Origin: Buxus sempervirens
Lineage: Eukaryota; Streptophyta; Magnoliopsida; Buxales; Buxaceae
Direction: 5' to 3'
Length of the DNA stretch: 64,000 bases
Assembly (NCBI GenBank): GCA_947561395.2
Contig: OX387193.1
Location: 33,554,255 to 33,618,254, forward strand
Part shown: piece by piece, positions 47,416 through 58,776 of the stretch
Position numbering within the stretch: the stretch's first letter is position 1
Layout of the letters: every line of letters begins with the position of its first letter
Notes under the pieces: model-generated
The model's input: only the letters and a program-made list of their open reading frames with translations
Told to the model about the DNA's origin: nothing
Databases searched by the model: none
Position numbers and translations under genes: made by a program

Positions 47416-49550
47416 CCTGTTTTGCTGTTTTGAATCCAAATTTGTTTAAACTTTATACTTGTTTCAATTAAATTCTCAGGCCAAAACTGTAGGTTAGTAG
47501 GAGCAATATTGTTATGTTGGAAATGATTTTTAGTTAAAAATATCATGAAAGTACATTTTATAAGTAGGATGCTTATTGCTGTACCTGAACTGAGTTCAGA
47601 GAAATGGCATGCCCAACTAATGAGAGTGTTATGGATTAGTGACTACAGAATTTTGAATGAGTGCTTAAGGTATACATATAATGATTAAGACGATCCTAGA
47701 TATGGTTGGATGGTCAAATCTGTATTTAGCCTTGCAGGGGTTGTCTTTGAGCAGAGTTGGTTTTATATAGTTAAATGTATGGGGTGGTAGTAATTAATGA
47801 AAGAATGTCTTGATAACCAGGTTGAACACAGCATAATTGATATGATAATTATTGGGAAGATGAATTGAGGTTGTAGCATAAAATCTCAGTCAAAAGAAGG
47901 GCACGAGTGGCTGAGTTCATGCAAATGTTAGCAATGGATTTAATAAACATGATTCATGTTAAAAAGGGCCATTGGGAAGAGGCTAGATTAACTAAGAAAA
48001 GATTGAATGCAAAGTATGTAATTCAGCCATGGTGTTTGACTCAATTGGAAACACTCAAACCTGGGAAATGTAGCCTGGCACTGAGTACTTATATCCAGCG
48101 CCAACCTCATCAAAGGGTCAGCGCCAGCTCCAGCCTTGCACCCTTATATGGATGTTTAGTAACAGTAATTTTATATGTGTACAAGTCCATAATAGGGGTT
48201 TAATTGGTTAAGTTAAGAGCTGGAAATTATAAGGCAAAGACCTTATGTTTAATAGATTGTGTTCATGGGAACAATGAAATAGGCGCTGGGTGTTGCCAAC
48301 CTCAACAGAGGTCAGCGCCAGCTCCTATGGTGGTTAAGTAATCTAATTAGTTGCTATATAGGGGCTAAAGTGAGGGGTTACTTAAGAGAGTTAAGGATGA
48401 GAAAATCTACTCATTTCAGTACACAAGAGGTGCTGGAAAAATCCTGGAAACTATGATTGAGGGTGCTAAAAACTGGTTTGGGTTCTAGCATGGGCTGTTA
48501 AGTTGTTAATGGTTAGAGTGTTAAAATAAATCCACGGTAGGTGAAACCTATCACTTGAATGAGCAATTTTCATCATGTAATTGGTTGGGAAGGAAAATAT
48601 TAGTTCAGTTTTATTTGGGAAATGGGACCAATAGCACTCCACATTTGGTATGTGTTGGGTGTTGTTGAGTGCAGTTGGTTGGCGCCCACCTCCTCAAAAG
48701 GACGGCGCCAGTTTTTTTTATAGATTGGCTAGTTGTTATTAATCTCAACTAATGGATTACTCTTAGGGAGTTTAATTGGAAGTTATTAAGAGATTTTGAG
48801 GTATAGGAGGCATTGAAAAATGTGAGCATAGCTAAGGTATAAATTTATGAAATCAGAAACCTGTATTAGTTAAGTATTTGAGCATTCTTAGAATATTGAA
48901 ACTAGTTGAACACATACACACTTTAATTTATGAAACACAATTGGGAAAGATGTTGGAAGGATTGATTAGAAATGATAAAAGGGGAGTGGAGGGAGTAAAT
49001 AAGTAAGGACTGAATGGAACATAAATATCAGGAGTTATAGTCGAATAAGCAAGATGAATATTCAGATTTGTGAAGGGTGAATTAGGTGTAATAGAGTTAC
49101 AGGTTGAGACTAAATGATTGGTTTATATGAGTTTCAGATTCTATCTAAGATTTTGGGTCAAATAATAGAGAATAATTACTGAATTTGGGATAACCAAGAG
49201 GAGGAAATTTATGGGTTTTTCATAGATGAGATAGAAGTATTAATAGCAAACATTAAAGGTTTATGTTAAAGTGAGTAAACTAAGGTTAATAATTATAGAA
49301 AGAGCCACTGTTTGGGCACAAGTTAATTAATTCAGGTCTGAATTTTAGTAATGCTATTTAATTCTAGTTTTGACATTCGAATTTGTCGGTTTAGCCGAAA
49401 TTGAGCAATTCCCCTAACTTTGACCGTAAAGAGGGAAATTTTATGCAATACTTTGAAAAAGAGCTTGGAATCAAATTATTTGGTGAAAAGTGATTATTTG
49501 TTTTCTCTTTGTACTTGAACAATGTTTTTGATGGTTTGATGGCTGTTGCC

Positions 49551-49875
49551 TCCGTATATCTCGGGGATGCCCGTGTAGCTCGGGATGATAGTATTGAGAT
49601 TGAGATGAGTTGTGCATACTGGTTTTCACTATTGGTTTTGGTTATAGAGTCTAGTGGCATAGCCGATATGGATCCATGTTAGGAGCTAGATAGTGGAAAA
49701 GATCGTTTCTTTGCTAGTCGTAACACTTTGTTCACGTACGCCTTCCATAGTGTACCTCGATGAGGCCTTCTCTGTATCTGGTTGGCTGCGGCTATGTTAG
49801 GATAGTACATGCCAACTCATTCTGTATCTGGATGGGTTCTCCCGCAATAAGTCGATGACCGTGTAGCTCGGCTTC
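49551..49875. repeat. Small hairpins of solo LTR B, loop TGTAGCT
   Basis: CCCG-TGTAGCT-CGGG (49570-49584), CCG-TGTAGCT-CGG near 49860, CCG-TATATCT-CGG near 49553. The stems are shorter than in other families, so support is weaker. The sequence relates to the AGTACA units of D read on the other strand. Confidence 0.5.
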
Positions 49876-51671
49876 GCACATAAGCTGGGAGGTGGCATAG
49901 TGAGCTTGGTTTTACACTAGTTAAAGGCGATTTATTTCATGAGTCCAATACGGACTTACCTCCAATGAGTGCACAGTATTGGTTTTCTGTTATACGGTGA
50001 TTGTTAATATATTTCTTTATTAGTATATGTTGTTTTCGGATTATTCGGGTTAACCGGTAAGCTTGGTGATTGTTATTAATGCACGGTTATTCCAGGAGCA
50101 TGTTTGAGGACTGTTGTTAAATGTTTTATGCATGCATTTGATACTTGCTGAGATATTCGTATCTCATTCCGTTTGTTTTGTTTTGTTTTCAGATCTTGGT
50201 GAGGGCGATATTCATGGGGTTGAGCCAGCTGCGGTTTACCCTGAGTATAGGGGAGAGGACTATTTTGTCGAGTGACCTTTGAGATACATTTTAGCTGTTA
50301 TTTTCATTTGAGATAGTGAGTAGCTTTTGAATTGTAATTCTTTCAATTCATGGTGATTGGGTGATCGGGATATTTTAGCGAACTCTGATATTTTTGTTGG
50401 TAATAATAAATTGAATGTCATGTTTCTTACACTCTGATATAGATCCTGCGGTTTGTTTATCTAACCATCGGGTACGAGTTACGGTTCCATTACGTAACCC
50501 GGATCCGGGGCGTTACAAATATGACTAAGTCTAAACAATCCTCCACCTCAAACAAGATCCGGATAAAAGTAATCCTCCGGTGAATACTCGCTACCTCTCC
50601 CTAGAAATCACTATGATCCCCCTCTCGCGTATCAGCTGAAAAATGAAATAAAATCAGGGTGAGATACGAATATCCCAGTAGGTAACACATGCATGATTAA
50701 ACAGTTAATATAAGTAAAGTAACAATTCATGCACGATTAAGCAATATCGACTAATTAGGCTCGTATAATCATTCGTATCATTCATGAATACAAAATAGTA
50801 TGATAAACAGTTTTAGAGATGAATTTCAGCAAGTTCTATTATAAGAGTCCAATATCAAAATCAATAACATAATTCATACTTTGCTAGGATGCACTAAACA
50901 GTCACATCCGATCAATATCTCAATCACATGCCTCCAGCATGTATACAATAATAATAACAAGCGTTTGTAATTTCAGTGTCATTGTAGGACTCACAAAGAT
51001 AGATAAACCTTTTGAGATGATTCTCAACCAATCGCTATACCACCGTGCGGCTTAGGAGCAATGCTACTAATGATACTCAAGTCCCATGCAGTGCAGCTTA
51101 GACAAAAGCCGTAGTCACTGACTTATTACATACGTACCCATCAGAGTTGGCATGTACCACCAGCATGCAGCACTAGAATCAATACATGGAGATGGTTGCT
51201 TATCCACATGTACAGGGAATCACCAGCGGCTCACCAGGGTGTCACTCCAGACATAGGACCTTCCCAAACAAACTAACTTGCAAAGTGTAAGTGTGAAAAC
51301 TCACACTCCTTTTATGGCAAATGTTTGACAAATTATGTCTTCTAATAATCTTCAAGATGTGCAGAATAAATAATGAAAATTCAGTAAATTTAGTAAAGAA
51401 GAAGAAGACGATGCTGCCACACAGCTATCACGCCGCTGGTAGCTCAAGGAAATGAAAGATTGTCTAAATAAAGCATCTCTTGTAAAGGCACTTGCGAGGA
51501 ACAACGCCGCTGCCACTCCGCTGGCAGCGCATAAGTGAAACAGTACTTTGAAGGTAAGGCACGTGCACTAGCATCGTAAGGTGACGCCGACACACCGCTG
51601 GTAGCACAGAGCGAGATTGAAGATTCTAATGATCAGCTGTGCACATGCCGCGTTCCCTCCCGCTAGCAGCG

Positions 51672-51780
51672 CGCTGGCAGCGCGCTCTTAACTGAGTCAA
51701 CTTGTTCTGAGCGGGACTTGAGTTCGCCAGCGCGCTCTTAACTGAGTCAACTTGTTCTGAGCGGGACTTGAGTTCGCTTC
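51672..51780 (+). repeat. 50-bp tandem duplication in the copia-3 left LTR
   Basis: The segment beginning CAGCGCGCTCTTAACTGAG and ending CTTGAGTTCG is present twice in a row here and once in the right LTR (near 60830). It must have arisen after insertion or been lost from one copy. Confidence 0.9.
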
Positions 51781-52105
51781 CAGCCGTCTACCCCGATCGC
51801 ACCACGATGCCACCAGCGCTCGACGCGATCTGAGTTTTTTTCTTTAAATAGACGTGCTGTAATTTTTAGTTATGACTTTTTTCTTTGGATCAATTTGATT
51901 TTGGATCTTGAGGTGTTCGAGATTCGATCAATTCTTCTTTAGAGAGTCGGTGATCGAGTGAGGGGGAGATCTGAGATAGATCGCCTGGAATTGAAGTTTG
52001 AGGATTCTTCTTCAATTCGGAACTTCACCTGATCGTGTGATCGCCTGGATTGGTGATCGACTTTGTTAGATGCATAGGTGGATTCCTATTGCATTGGATC
52101 GTCTC

Positions 52106-52310
52106 AGTGGACTCTGAGGTGATTGTTGCGATCTGGATTGATTGTGTTCTGCAGCTTGTGGATTCAAGCTGTGTTGCAGTTCGTGGATTCGAACTGTGGA
52201 TCACTGTTGAGTGATTGTTTGCGATCTGGATTGATCGTGTTGTGCAGCTTGTGGATTCAAGCTGTGTTGCAGTTCGTGGATTCGAGCTGTGGATTGCTGT
52301 TGAGTGAGTT
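52106..52310 (+). repeat. Hairpins with loop GTGGATTC in the copia-3 LTR
   Basis: CTCA-GTGGACTC-TGAG near 52103, AGCTT-GTGGATTC-AAGCT near 52155, CAGTTC-GTGGATTC-GAACTG near 52178. The second and third recur in the second 93-bp copy (near 52248 and 52270, the last with one wobble). The loop is constant and the stems differ. The right LTR has the same set. Confidence 0.75.
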
Positions 52311-52525
52311 CAATTGTAAAGGTTAAGTGTGTGCTCCTTTGTAATTGTTTTTTTTCATTCAATAGTGGAAATTCGAAGGGTTAGTCGCCTCATAGAGACT
52401 CGAGGTTTTTCCTGGATCTGGATTCAGGTTTCCTCCTATAATTCTCTGTGTGTATGTTTCCGCACTGTTAAGTTCTTAATTGTTGTAGATCGTGGACCTG
52501 TAGAGTAGTCCTCTACTCTTTCATT

Positions 52526-52538
52526 TGGTATCAGAGCC
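52526..52538 (+). other. Primer-binding site of copia-3 (initiator Met tRNA type)
   Basis: TGGTATCAGAGCC lies two bases inside the 5' LTR end (52523). It fixes plus-strand orientation. Confidence 0.92.
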
Positions 52539-52583
52539 TATTCACTTTGAATTGCTATACAAAGTGTGATCTAGATCTATAGC

Positions 52584-55500
52584 ATGGACTTTGGAAAAGA
52601 AGGAGGATCTGCCTCTAGACCTCCATTATTCGAAGGTAACAATTATTCTTACTGGAAAGCAAGAATGAGAGCTTACCTGAAATCTATCGATGAGCGTGTC
52701 TGGCTCTCGGTATGTAATGGTTATCATCCACCTGAGATCACAACAGAAGGAGGTGTTGTGATGCCTAAACCTCATGATCAGTGGAGTAAAGCTGAATCTG
52801 ATCTATGTGGATGTAACAACAAGGCAATGAATGCCTTATTTTGTGCTGTAAGTGTTGAGGAATTCAGGAGAATTTCCTCATGTGAAGTCGGTAAGGAAGC
52901 TTGGGACATTCTTGAGGTCACTCATGAAGGAACCTCAGCTGTCAAGCTGTTTAGACTTCAAAGACTTACTACATCTTTCGAAACTCTATATATGAAAGAT
53001 GATAAGTCTTTTGATGAATTTTATGCTAGACTCTCAGATATTGTTAATTCGAGTTTTAACCTTGGAGAAAAGATCTCTACATCTAAGGTTGTTAGAAAAA
53101 TATTGAGATCTTTGCCTGAAAAATTCAGACCAAAAGTTACTGCCATTCAAGAGGCAAAAGATCTGGATACCATGAGAATTGAAGATCTGGTAGGATCTTT
53201 ACAGACTTATGAGCTAGATCTGAATATTCCTAAAAGGAGTAAAGGAATAGCTCTAAAATCTGTAAATACTGAAGAATCAGATAATTCTGAAGTAGATATG
53301 GATGAATTAGTTCTCTTAGCTAAAAAGTTGAAGAGAATGTTTAAAAAAAGACAATTTAATCCTTTATCATCCATGGACAGATCTAATAGGAGATCTGATA
53401 AGAAAATTTCTGATCTAAGAAAAGAGAAGAAATTTTCTCAGAATGATGAAGTTCAATGTTACAAATGTAGAGGATTTGGACACGTTGCTTCTGATTGTCC
53501 CTCAAAGGATAAAAAGAAAAAGACAAATTATCAGGTTACTTGGGATGACAGTAATACTGATAATTCTTCACAATCAGATGAGGATATTTCTGCTAATTTT
53601 ACTGCTTTCAATTCCTTTTACTCATCTTCTTCTGGCAGTTCAATCTCTGGCATTGCAGGAGATAATAAATAGACTTTATCAGATGATGAAGAAGAATTAC
53701 AAGAAGCCTACAATCAGCTCTATAAGGAATTCAATAGAGCTCAGAAGAAAGTCAAGAAACTGAGTAAAAAATTGAAGGAATCAGAAACAGAGAAAAATAA
53801 AGCTCTTGCGGAAATAGATTCAATAAACAAGAAGTTACTTGAAAGACATGCCAAACAAAATTTTCTGATAACCTCTTTGACTGAAAAAACTGAAAAATTA
53901 AAAGAAAAGGAAGCTCAGATTTCTGCACTTCAAGGTAAAGTGATTGAACTTGAGAAAGTTTCAAATTCAATTAAATCTAATGCTTCAAATTCTTCTGCAG
54001 GAAATCATCAAATTGATGAGGAATCAACTTCAAAGGAAGTTCCTGAAAGCTCAAATTCTGCTGAAAAGAGAATGAGTGTAAGTAATCAAAATAAGGAATG
54101 TTCACAGAAAATTTCTACTGGAGAAGTAAGCTCAACAGGTAAATCTTCAAAATCTAAATTTGTACAGTTTCGAAATACTGTCAAATCTGGAAATGTTGAT
54201 TCTTCTGAATATAGGTTCATACCTGTGTGCCATCATTGCAATAAAAAAGGTCATATAAGACCAAAGTGTCATATTTTGCATGGTTTTCCCAAGGGATATT
54301 TTGACAATAAGAGGAAAGTAAATCAAAGTCAGTCCTTGGATTTATATAACAGATTTGATTCCCTGTTAAAATTGACTGAATCATTAAATAAGGAAGTTAC
54401 AAATCTGTCAAAGAAACTTCCTTCAAAATCCCATGTTGTTGATGAAGGTACTTCTCAGAAAACTCATGAAAAACAGATTTGGGTTAGAAAAGATTCCTTA
54501 GTTGCAAATGTGGTTCATATAGCTTTGAAAGTTCATGATGTCAACATGTTGTACTTGGATAGTGGTTGTTCAAGACATATGTGTGGACATAAGTCTATGT
54601 TTAGTACCTTTGAAGAATATTTTGGTGGAAGTGTAACATTTGGTGATGGAAGCACTTCTCAAGTTAAAGGTAAAGGAACAGTAACTGGTCCTAATGGAGT
54701 TTGTCTAAAAAATGTTTTATTTGTATCTGGTTTGAAGGCAAACTTAATCAGTATTAGCCAGTTATGTGATTCAAGATTGTTTGTCAATTTTACCAGAAAA
54801 GAATGTAAAATTTTGGATAATTCTGGTAGAACTGTTCTTATAGGAGTAAGAACAAGTGACAATTGTTATGGAATCATTGGAAACAATGAAAATTCTTTAA
54901 AATCTTCTGTATGCAATGAAATTGATTTGTGGCATAGAAGACTTGGTCACATTAACTATAGAGATTTGTCAAAAATCTCTAAGTCTGAATTGGTTAGAGG
55001 AATTCACAAGTTTGGGAACAATAAAAAGAAAGGAATGTGTGGTTCTTGCAATCAAGGAAAGCAAATCAAAGCCACACACAAGAAAACCAACTTTGTAGGA
55101 ACCTCTAGACCATTAGAACTGATTCATATGGACTTGATGGGACCTACAAAGACTGAAAGTCTTGGAGGAAAGAGGTATATCTTTGTTGCTTTAGATGACT
55201 ACAGTAGATACACCTGGGTAAATTTTCTAAGAGAAAAATCTGAATGTTTTGATTGCTTTAAACAATTGTGCTGTCAAATTCAAGTTGAAAAGAACTTGCA
55301 AATAGGGAGGATTGTTAAAATAAGATCTGATCATGGGACATAATTTGAAAATCAGATGTTTTCCAAATTCTGTGAAGAACAAGGAATTAAACATGAATTT
55401 TCTGCTTCTAAGACTCCACAGCAAAATGGAGTTGTGGAAAGGAAAAACAGAGTTTTGCAAGAAATGGCTAGAACCATGATGATAGCCAAGAAAGTGTCAA

Positions 55501-57530
55501 CAAAATTCTGGGCTGAAGCTATAAATACTGCATGTTATATAAGTAACAGAGTATATGTCAGATCTGGGTGGAAACAAACTCCTTATGAAATTTGGAAAGG
55601 AAAACAGCCAAACTTGAAATATTTTAGAGTCTTTGGAAGTAAATGCTATATCCTAAGGGACAGAGAAAATCTAGGAAAATTTGATTCTAGAAGTGATGAA
55701 GGAATCTTTCTAGGATATTCTTCTTCTAGTAGAGCATACAGAGTTTTTAACTTGCAAAAATCTGTTATAATGGAATCTATTAATGTGTTAATAGATGATG
55801 AAGGAACTGACTGTGAACTTTTGCAGGTTGTAAATGAAGAGGATGAAATCAGAGATGCTTCCTCAAGCAATGAAGTTGTTCCTCTGACAAAAACTCTCAA
55901 AGATCACCCAACTGAGCAAATTGTTGGAAATATTTCAGATGGTGTAAGAACAAGACATCAATTACATAATGAGGTAAGATTTTCTTCTTATCTATCTCAA
56001 TTTGAGCCAAAATCTTATAAAGATGCCTTGTTGGATGAATCCTGGTTAAATGCTATGCATGAAGAACTAAACCAATTTACTAGAAATAATGTATGGGAAT
56101 TGGTTGAAAGACCCTCTGATCTGAATATGATAGGAACCAAATGGATTTTTAAGAACAAATCTGATGAGAATGGGATAGTAACCAGAAATAAAGCTAGGCT
56201 TGTTGCTCAGGGATACACCAAAGTAGAAGGAATAGATTTTGATGAAACCTTTGCTCCTGTAGCTAGGTTAGAATCAATCAGATTACTTTTGTCTAGTGCA
56301 TGCTATTTGAAGTTTAAACTGTTTCAAATGGATGTTAAGAGTGCATTCTTGAATGGATATCTGAATGAAGAGGTCTATGTAGAGCAACCTAAAGGATTTG
56401 AGGACACAAATCATCCTAAACATGTTTATAAGCTGAACAAGGCCTTGTATGGACTCAAACAAGCTCCTAGAGCTTGGTATGAGAGACTCACCTCTTTTTT
56501 ACTTGAATCTGGTTTTATGAGAGGAAATGTGGATAAAACTCTCTTTATTCAAAGAGAGTCCAAACATATTTTGATTGCTCAAATCTATGTTGATGACATA
56601 GTGTTTGGATCTACTTCTGAAAATCATGCTCACTCCTTTGGAGACTTAATGAAAAGTGAATTTGAGATGGGTATGATGGGTGAACTGAACTTTTTCTTAG
56701 GACTTCAGATTTATCAATCTCAACAAGGGATTTTTTTCTTTCAAGCAAAATATGCAAGAAATCTAGTCAAGAGATTTAGTTTAACTCATGCAAAACATGC
56801 TAGGACTCCTATGAGTACTAGCTTAAAGCTTGGAAAAGATAAATCCGGTAAGGATATAGACCCTACCTTGTACAGAGGGATGATTGGAAGTCTTCTGTAC
56901 TTAACAGCAAGTAGACCTGATATAAGCTTTAGTGTTGGAGTTTGTGCAAGATATCAGGCTAATCCTAAAGAATCTCATCTAAATGCTGTGAAAAGGATAA
57001 TAAAATATGTAAATGGAACTGTTGATCTGGGAATTTGGTTTTCCAAAGAAACAAACCCATATCTTACTGGATACACTGATGCTGATTGGGCTGGGTGTAT
57101 GGATGATAGAAAAAGCACCTCTGGTGGTTGCTTTTATATGGGTAATAACCTCATTGCTTGGTTAAGCAAAAAGCAAAACTCAGTTTCACTGAGTACTGCT
57201 GAAGCAGAGTACATTGCTGCAGGAAGCAATTGTACTCAACTAATTTGGATGAAACAAATGCTATCTGATTATGGTTTAGATCAGGACCAAATGAATCTCT
57301 TCTGTGACAATCAGAATGCCATAAATATTTCCAAAAATCTTGTTCAACACTCAAGGACTAAACATATAGACATCAGGCATCACTTTATAAGAGAGTTAAT
57401 TGAAGACAAAACTGTTATGATTGAATATATATCTACTGAAAAGCAGTTAGCTGATATTTTCACTAAACCTTTAGATCAAAACAGATTTGAAACTCTTAGG
57501 AAATCCCTAGGAGTATGCTCTCAAAACTGA
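52584..57530 (+). pseudogene. Copia-3 gag-pol region
   Basis: Order on the plus strand: gag (MDFGKEGGSASRPPLFEGNN) with its copia-type capsid domain about 52600-53250. First CCHC knuckle CYKCRGFGHVASDC near 53457. A coiled-coil-like charged stretch about 53680-53960. Second knuckle CHHCNKKGHIRPKC near 54230. Protease LYLDSGCSRHMCG near 54550. Pre-integrase finger LWHRRLGHINYRDLSKI near 54930. Integrase core about 55100-55600 with MDLMGPT and DDYSRYTWV. Reverse transcriptase about 56060-56800 with [12 protein letters not shown] and [10 protein letters not shown] (YVDD box). RNase H about 57060-57400 with YTDADWAGC and AEAEYIAA. The long gag with two knuckles is typical of Sireviruses. The frame has about two breaks, so it is treated as a near-whole fossil. 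Confidence 0.92.
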
Positions 57531-58776
57531 AAATCAGGTTCTGTTTTGAGTTAATTTAGATGTAAAATGATTTACATGTCTGTTCAAAATGAATTTATGT
57601 GTTCTTGATACTAAATCTTAATTCAGGAAGCTTGAGTCTATGCATATTGACAGAAATGTTGTGTTCTCAACTATCATTTTTGTCTTAAACACTTTTGTGT
57701 ATTGAAGTTTATTGTGTGTTGAAGCTTGGGATCTATAGGCTATCACCTTTATGAAAAGAAAAGTTTTGGAAATGGCTGCCATAGAGATTAGAGTGAAAGC
57801 CACTGTAATTCTCAAAAAGAAAAAGAGAAAGAAGGTATATTCTTGGAATGAACTGTAAACTCATGTTTTTTAAGGGTCAATGCCTTCTACAAAAAGAAAA
57901 GAAAAAGAGATCAGAAAAGGCTACCTATCTCTGATGTGCGAAAGCCACCAAAATGAAGTTTGGGGTATGTCTATACTTTCCAAGTATGATTACACTAAAA
58001 TAGCTTTCCATATGCAAAAAGTGTAAAAGTCAAAAATATTTCACACACTACACAAGCAATGTTTCATGAATATGCGTGTGTGCTCAATATCTTGAAGAAA
58101 ATTTATAGTATGAGAAACCATGAAGGAAATTTTGGTCATCGATATGAAATGTGTAACATCTGAATTAACCTTGATAGGTTCTTCATGATCAGTTTTGTGA
58201 TAAGTACTTCTTAGATTGAATAAAAGTTGATTATCTGGATGATTTTTAGTTTAGTTAAAATCTTAGCTTTGTGTTTAGATGTATGAGTTTTTCATGAAAA
58301 ATAGTTCAAACTCTTTTTATAAATTTTTGCCTTGTGAGTGTGTTTTTTCTTGTTTGTGCATGTGCACCTTCTACGTCGCTAGAAGCGTGCCGGTAGCCTT
58401 CTCCCTTCTTCACGCTTTGGCACCTGCCCTGTTAAGCGTCGCCGGAGGCACGCTGGCAGCGTGTCCTTTTTGTCTATAAAAAGGTGAAATCTGTTTCACT
58501 TTTTTACCTCTTTTTTTTTACCTGCGGCTCTCCTCGCTCCTCGCATCGTGGTCATTTCTTTGCCTTCGTGCTTACCTTCCGTCAACCTTGTCCACTGTTC
58601 AGGTAAAATTTTTTTTACTATCTTCGTCTTGCTTCTTCATTTTTCTTCTTCCTTTTTCAGTGTTCTTCTCTCGTTCTTCCAAGTTAGGGTTTGGTAGATT
58701 GTTCTGCCATTAGGGCTTTGTCTAGCTTTGCTTGTGTTTTTCCCTTTCGTCTATTTCTTTCTGTTTTCTTTCCATC
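57531..58776 (+). other. Copia-3 spacer between pol and the extra ORF
   Basis: Non-coding. It holds purine-only runs near 57812-57836 and 57888-57910 (AAAAAGAAAAGAAAAAGAG-like). Sireviruses are known for conserved purine tracts downstream of pol. At 58449-58463 CACGC-TGGCA-GCGTG echoes the LTR GCTGGCAGC motif. Confidence 0.6.

Larger units (their letters stand above)
36886..50517 (+). mobile_element. Solo LTR B (gypsy-type, plus sense), about 4.2 kb, carrying element C
   Basis: It starts TGTAAAATCCC and ends GGGGCGTTACA, with a perfect AATAT duplication (36881-36885, 50518-50522). It is in the opposite orientation to A, C, D, E and H. Without C it is about 4,230 bp, unusually long for a solo LTR, so a further insertion or a double structure is possible. 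Plus-strand parts: donor-like TAGAG|GTAAGTATC at 37576; three GCGCC-rich tracts near 48097, 48283 and 48684; TATGGATCCATG near 49667; TGTAGCT-loop hairpins near 49570 and 49860; GCATGCAT and the palindrome at 50150-50165; acceptor-like GTTTTCAG at 50192. Confidence 0.75.
51286..52523 (+). repeat. Copia-3 left (5') LTR
   Basis: It opens TGTAAGTGTGAAAACTCACA and ends CTACTCTTTCA. TTTAAATA (51843-51850) is a likely promoter word. The upstream half holds repeated GCTGG(C/T)AGC motifs (51430-51690). The downstream half holds a 93-bp direct repeat starting at 52128 and 52221 with GTGGATTC-loop hairpins. Confidence 0.9.
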
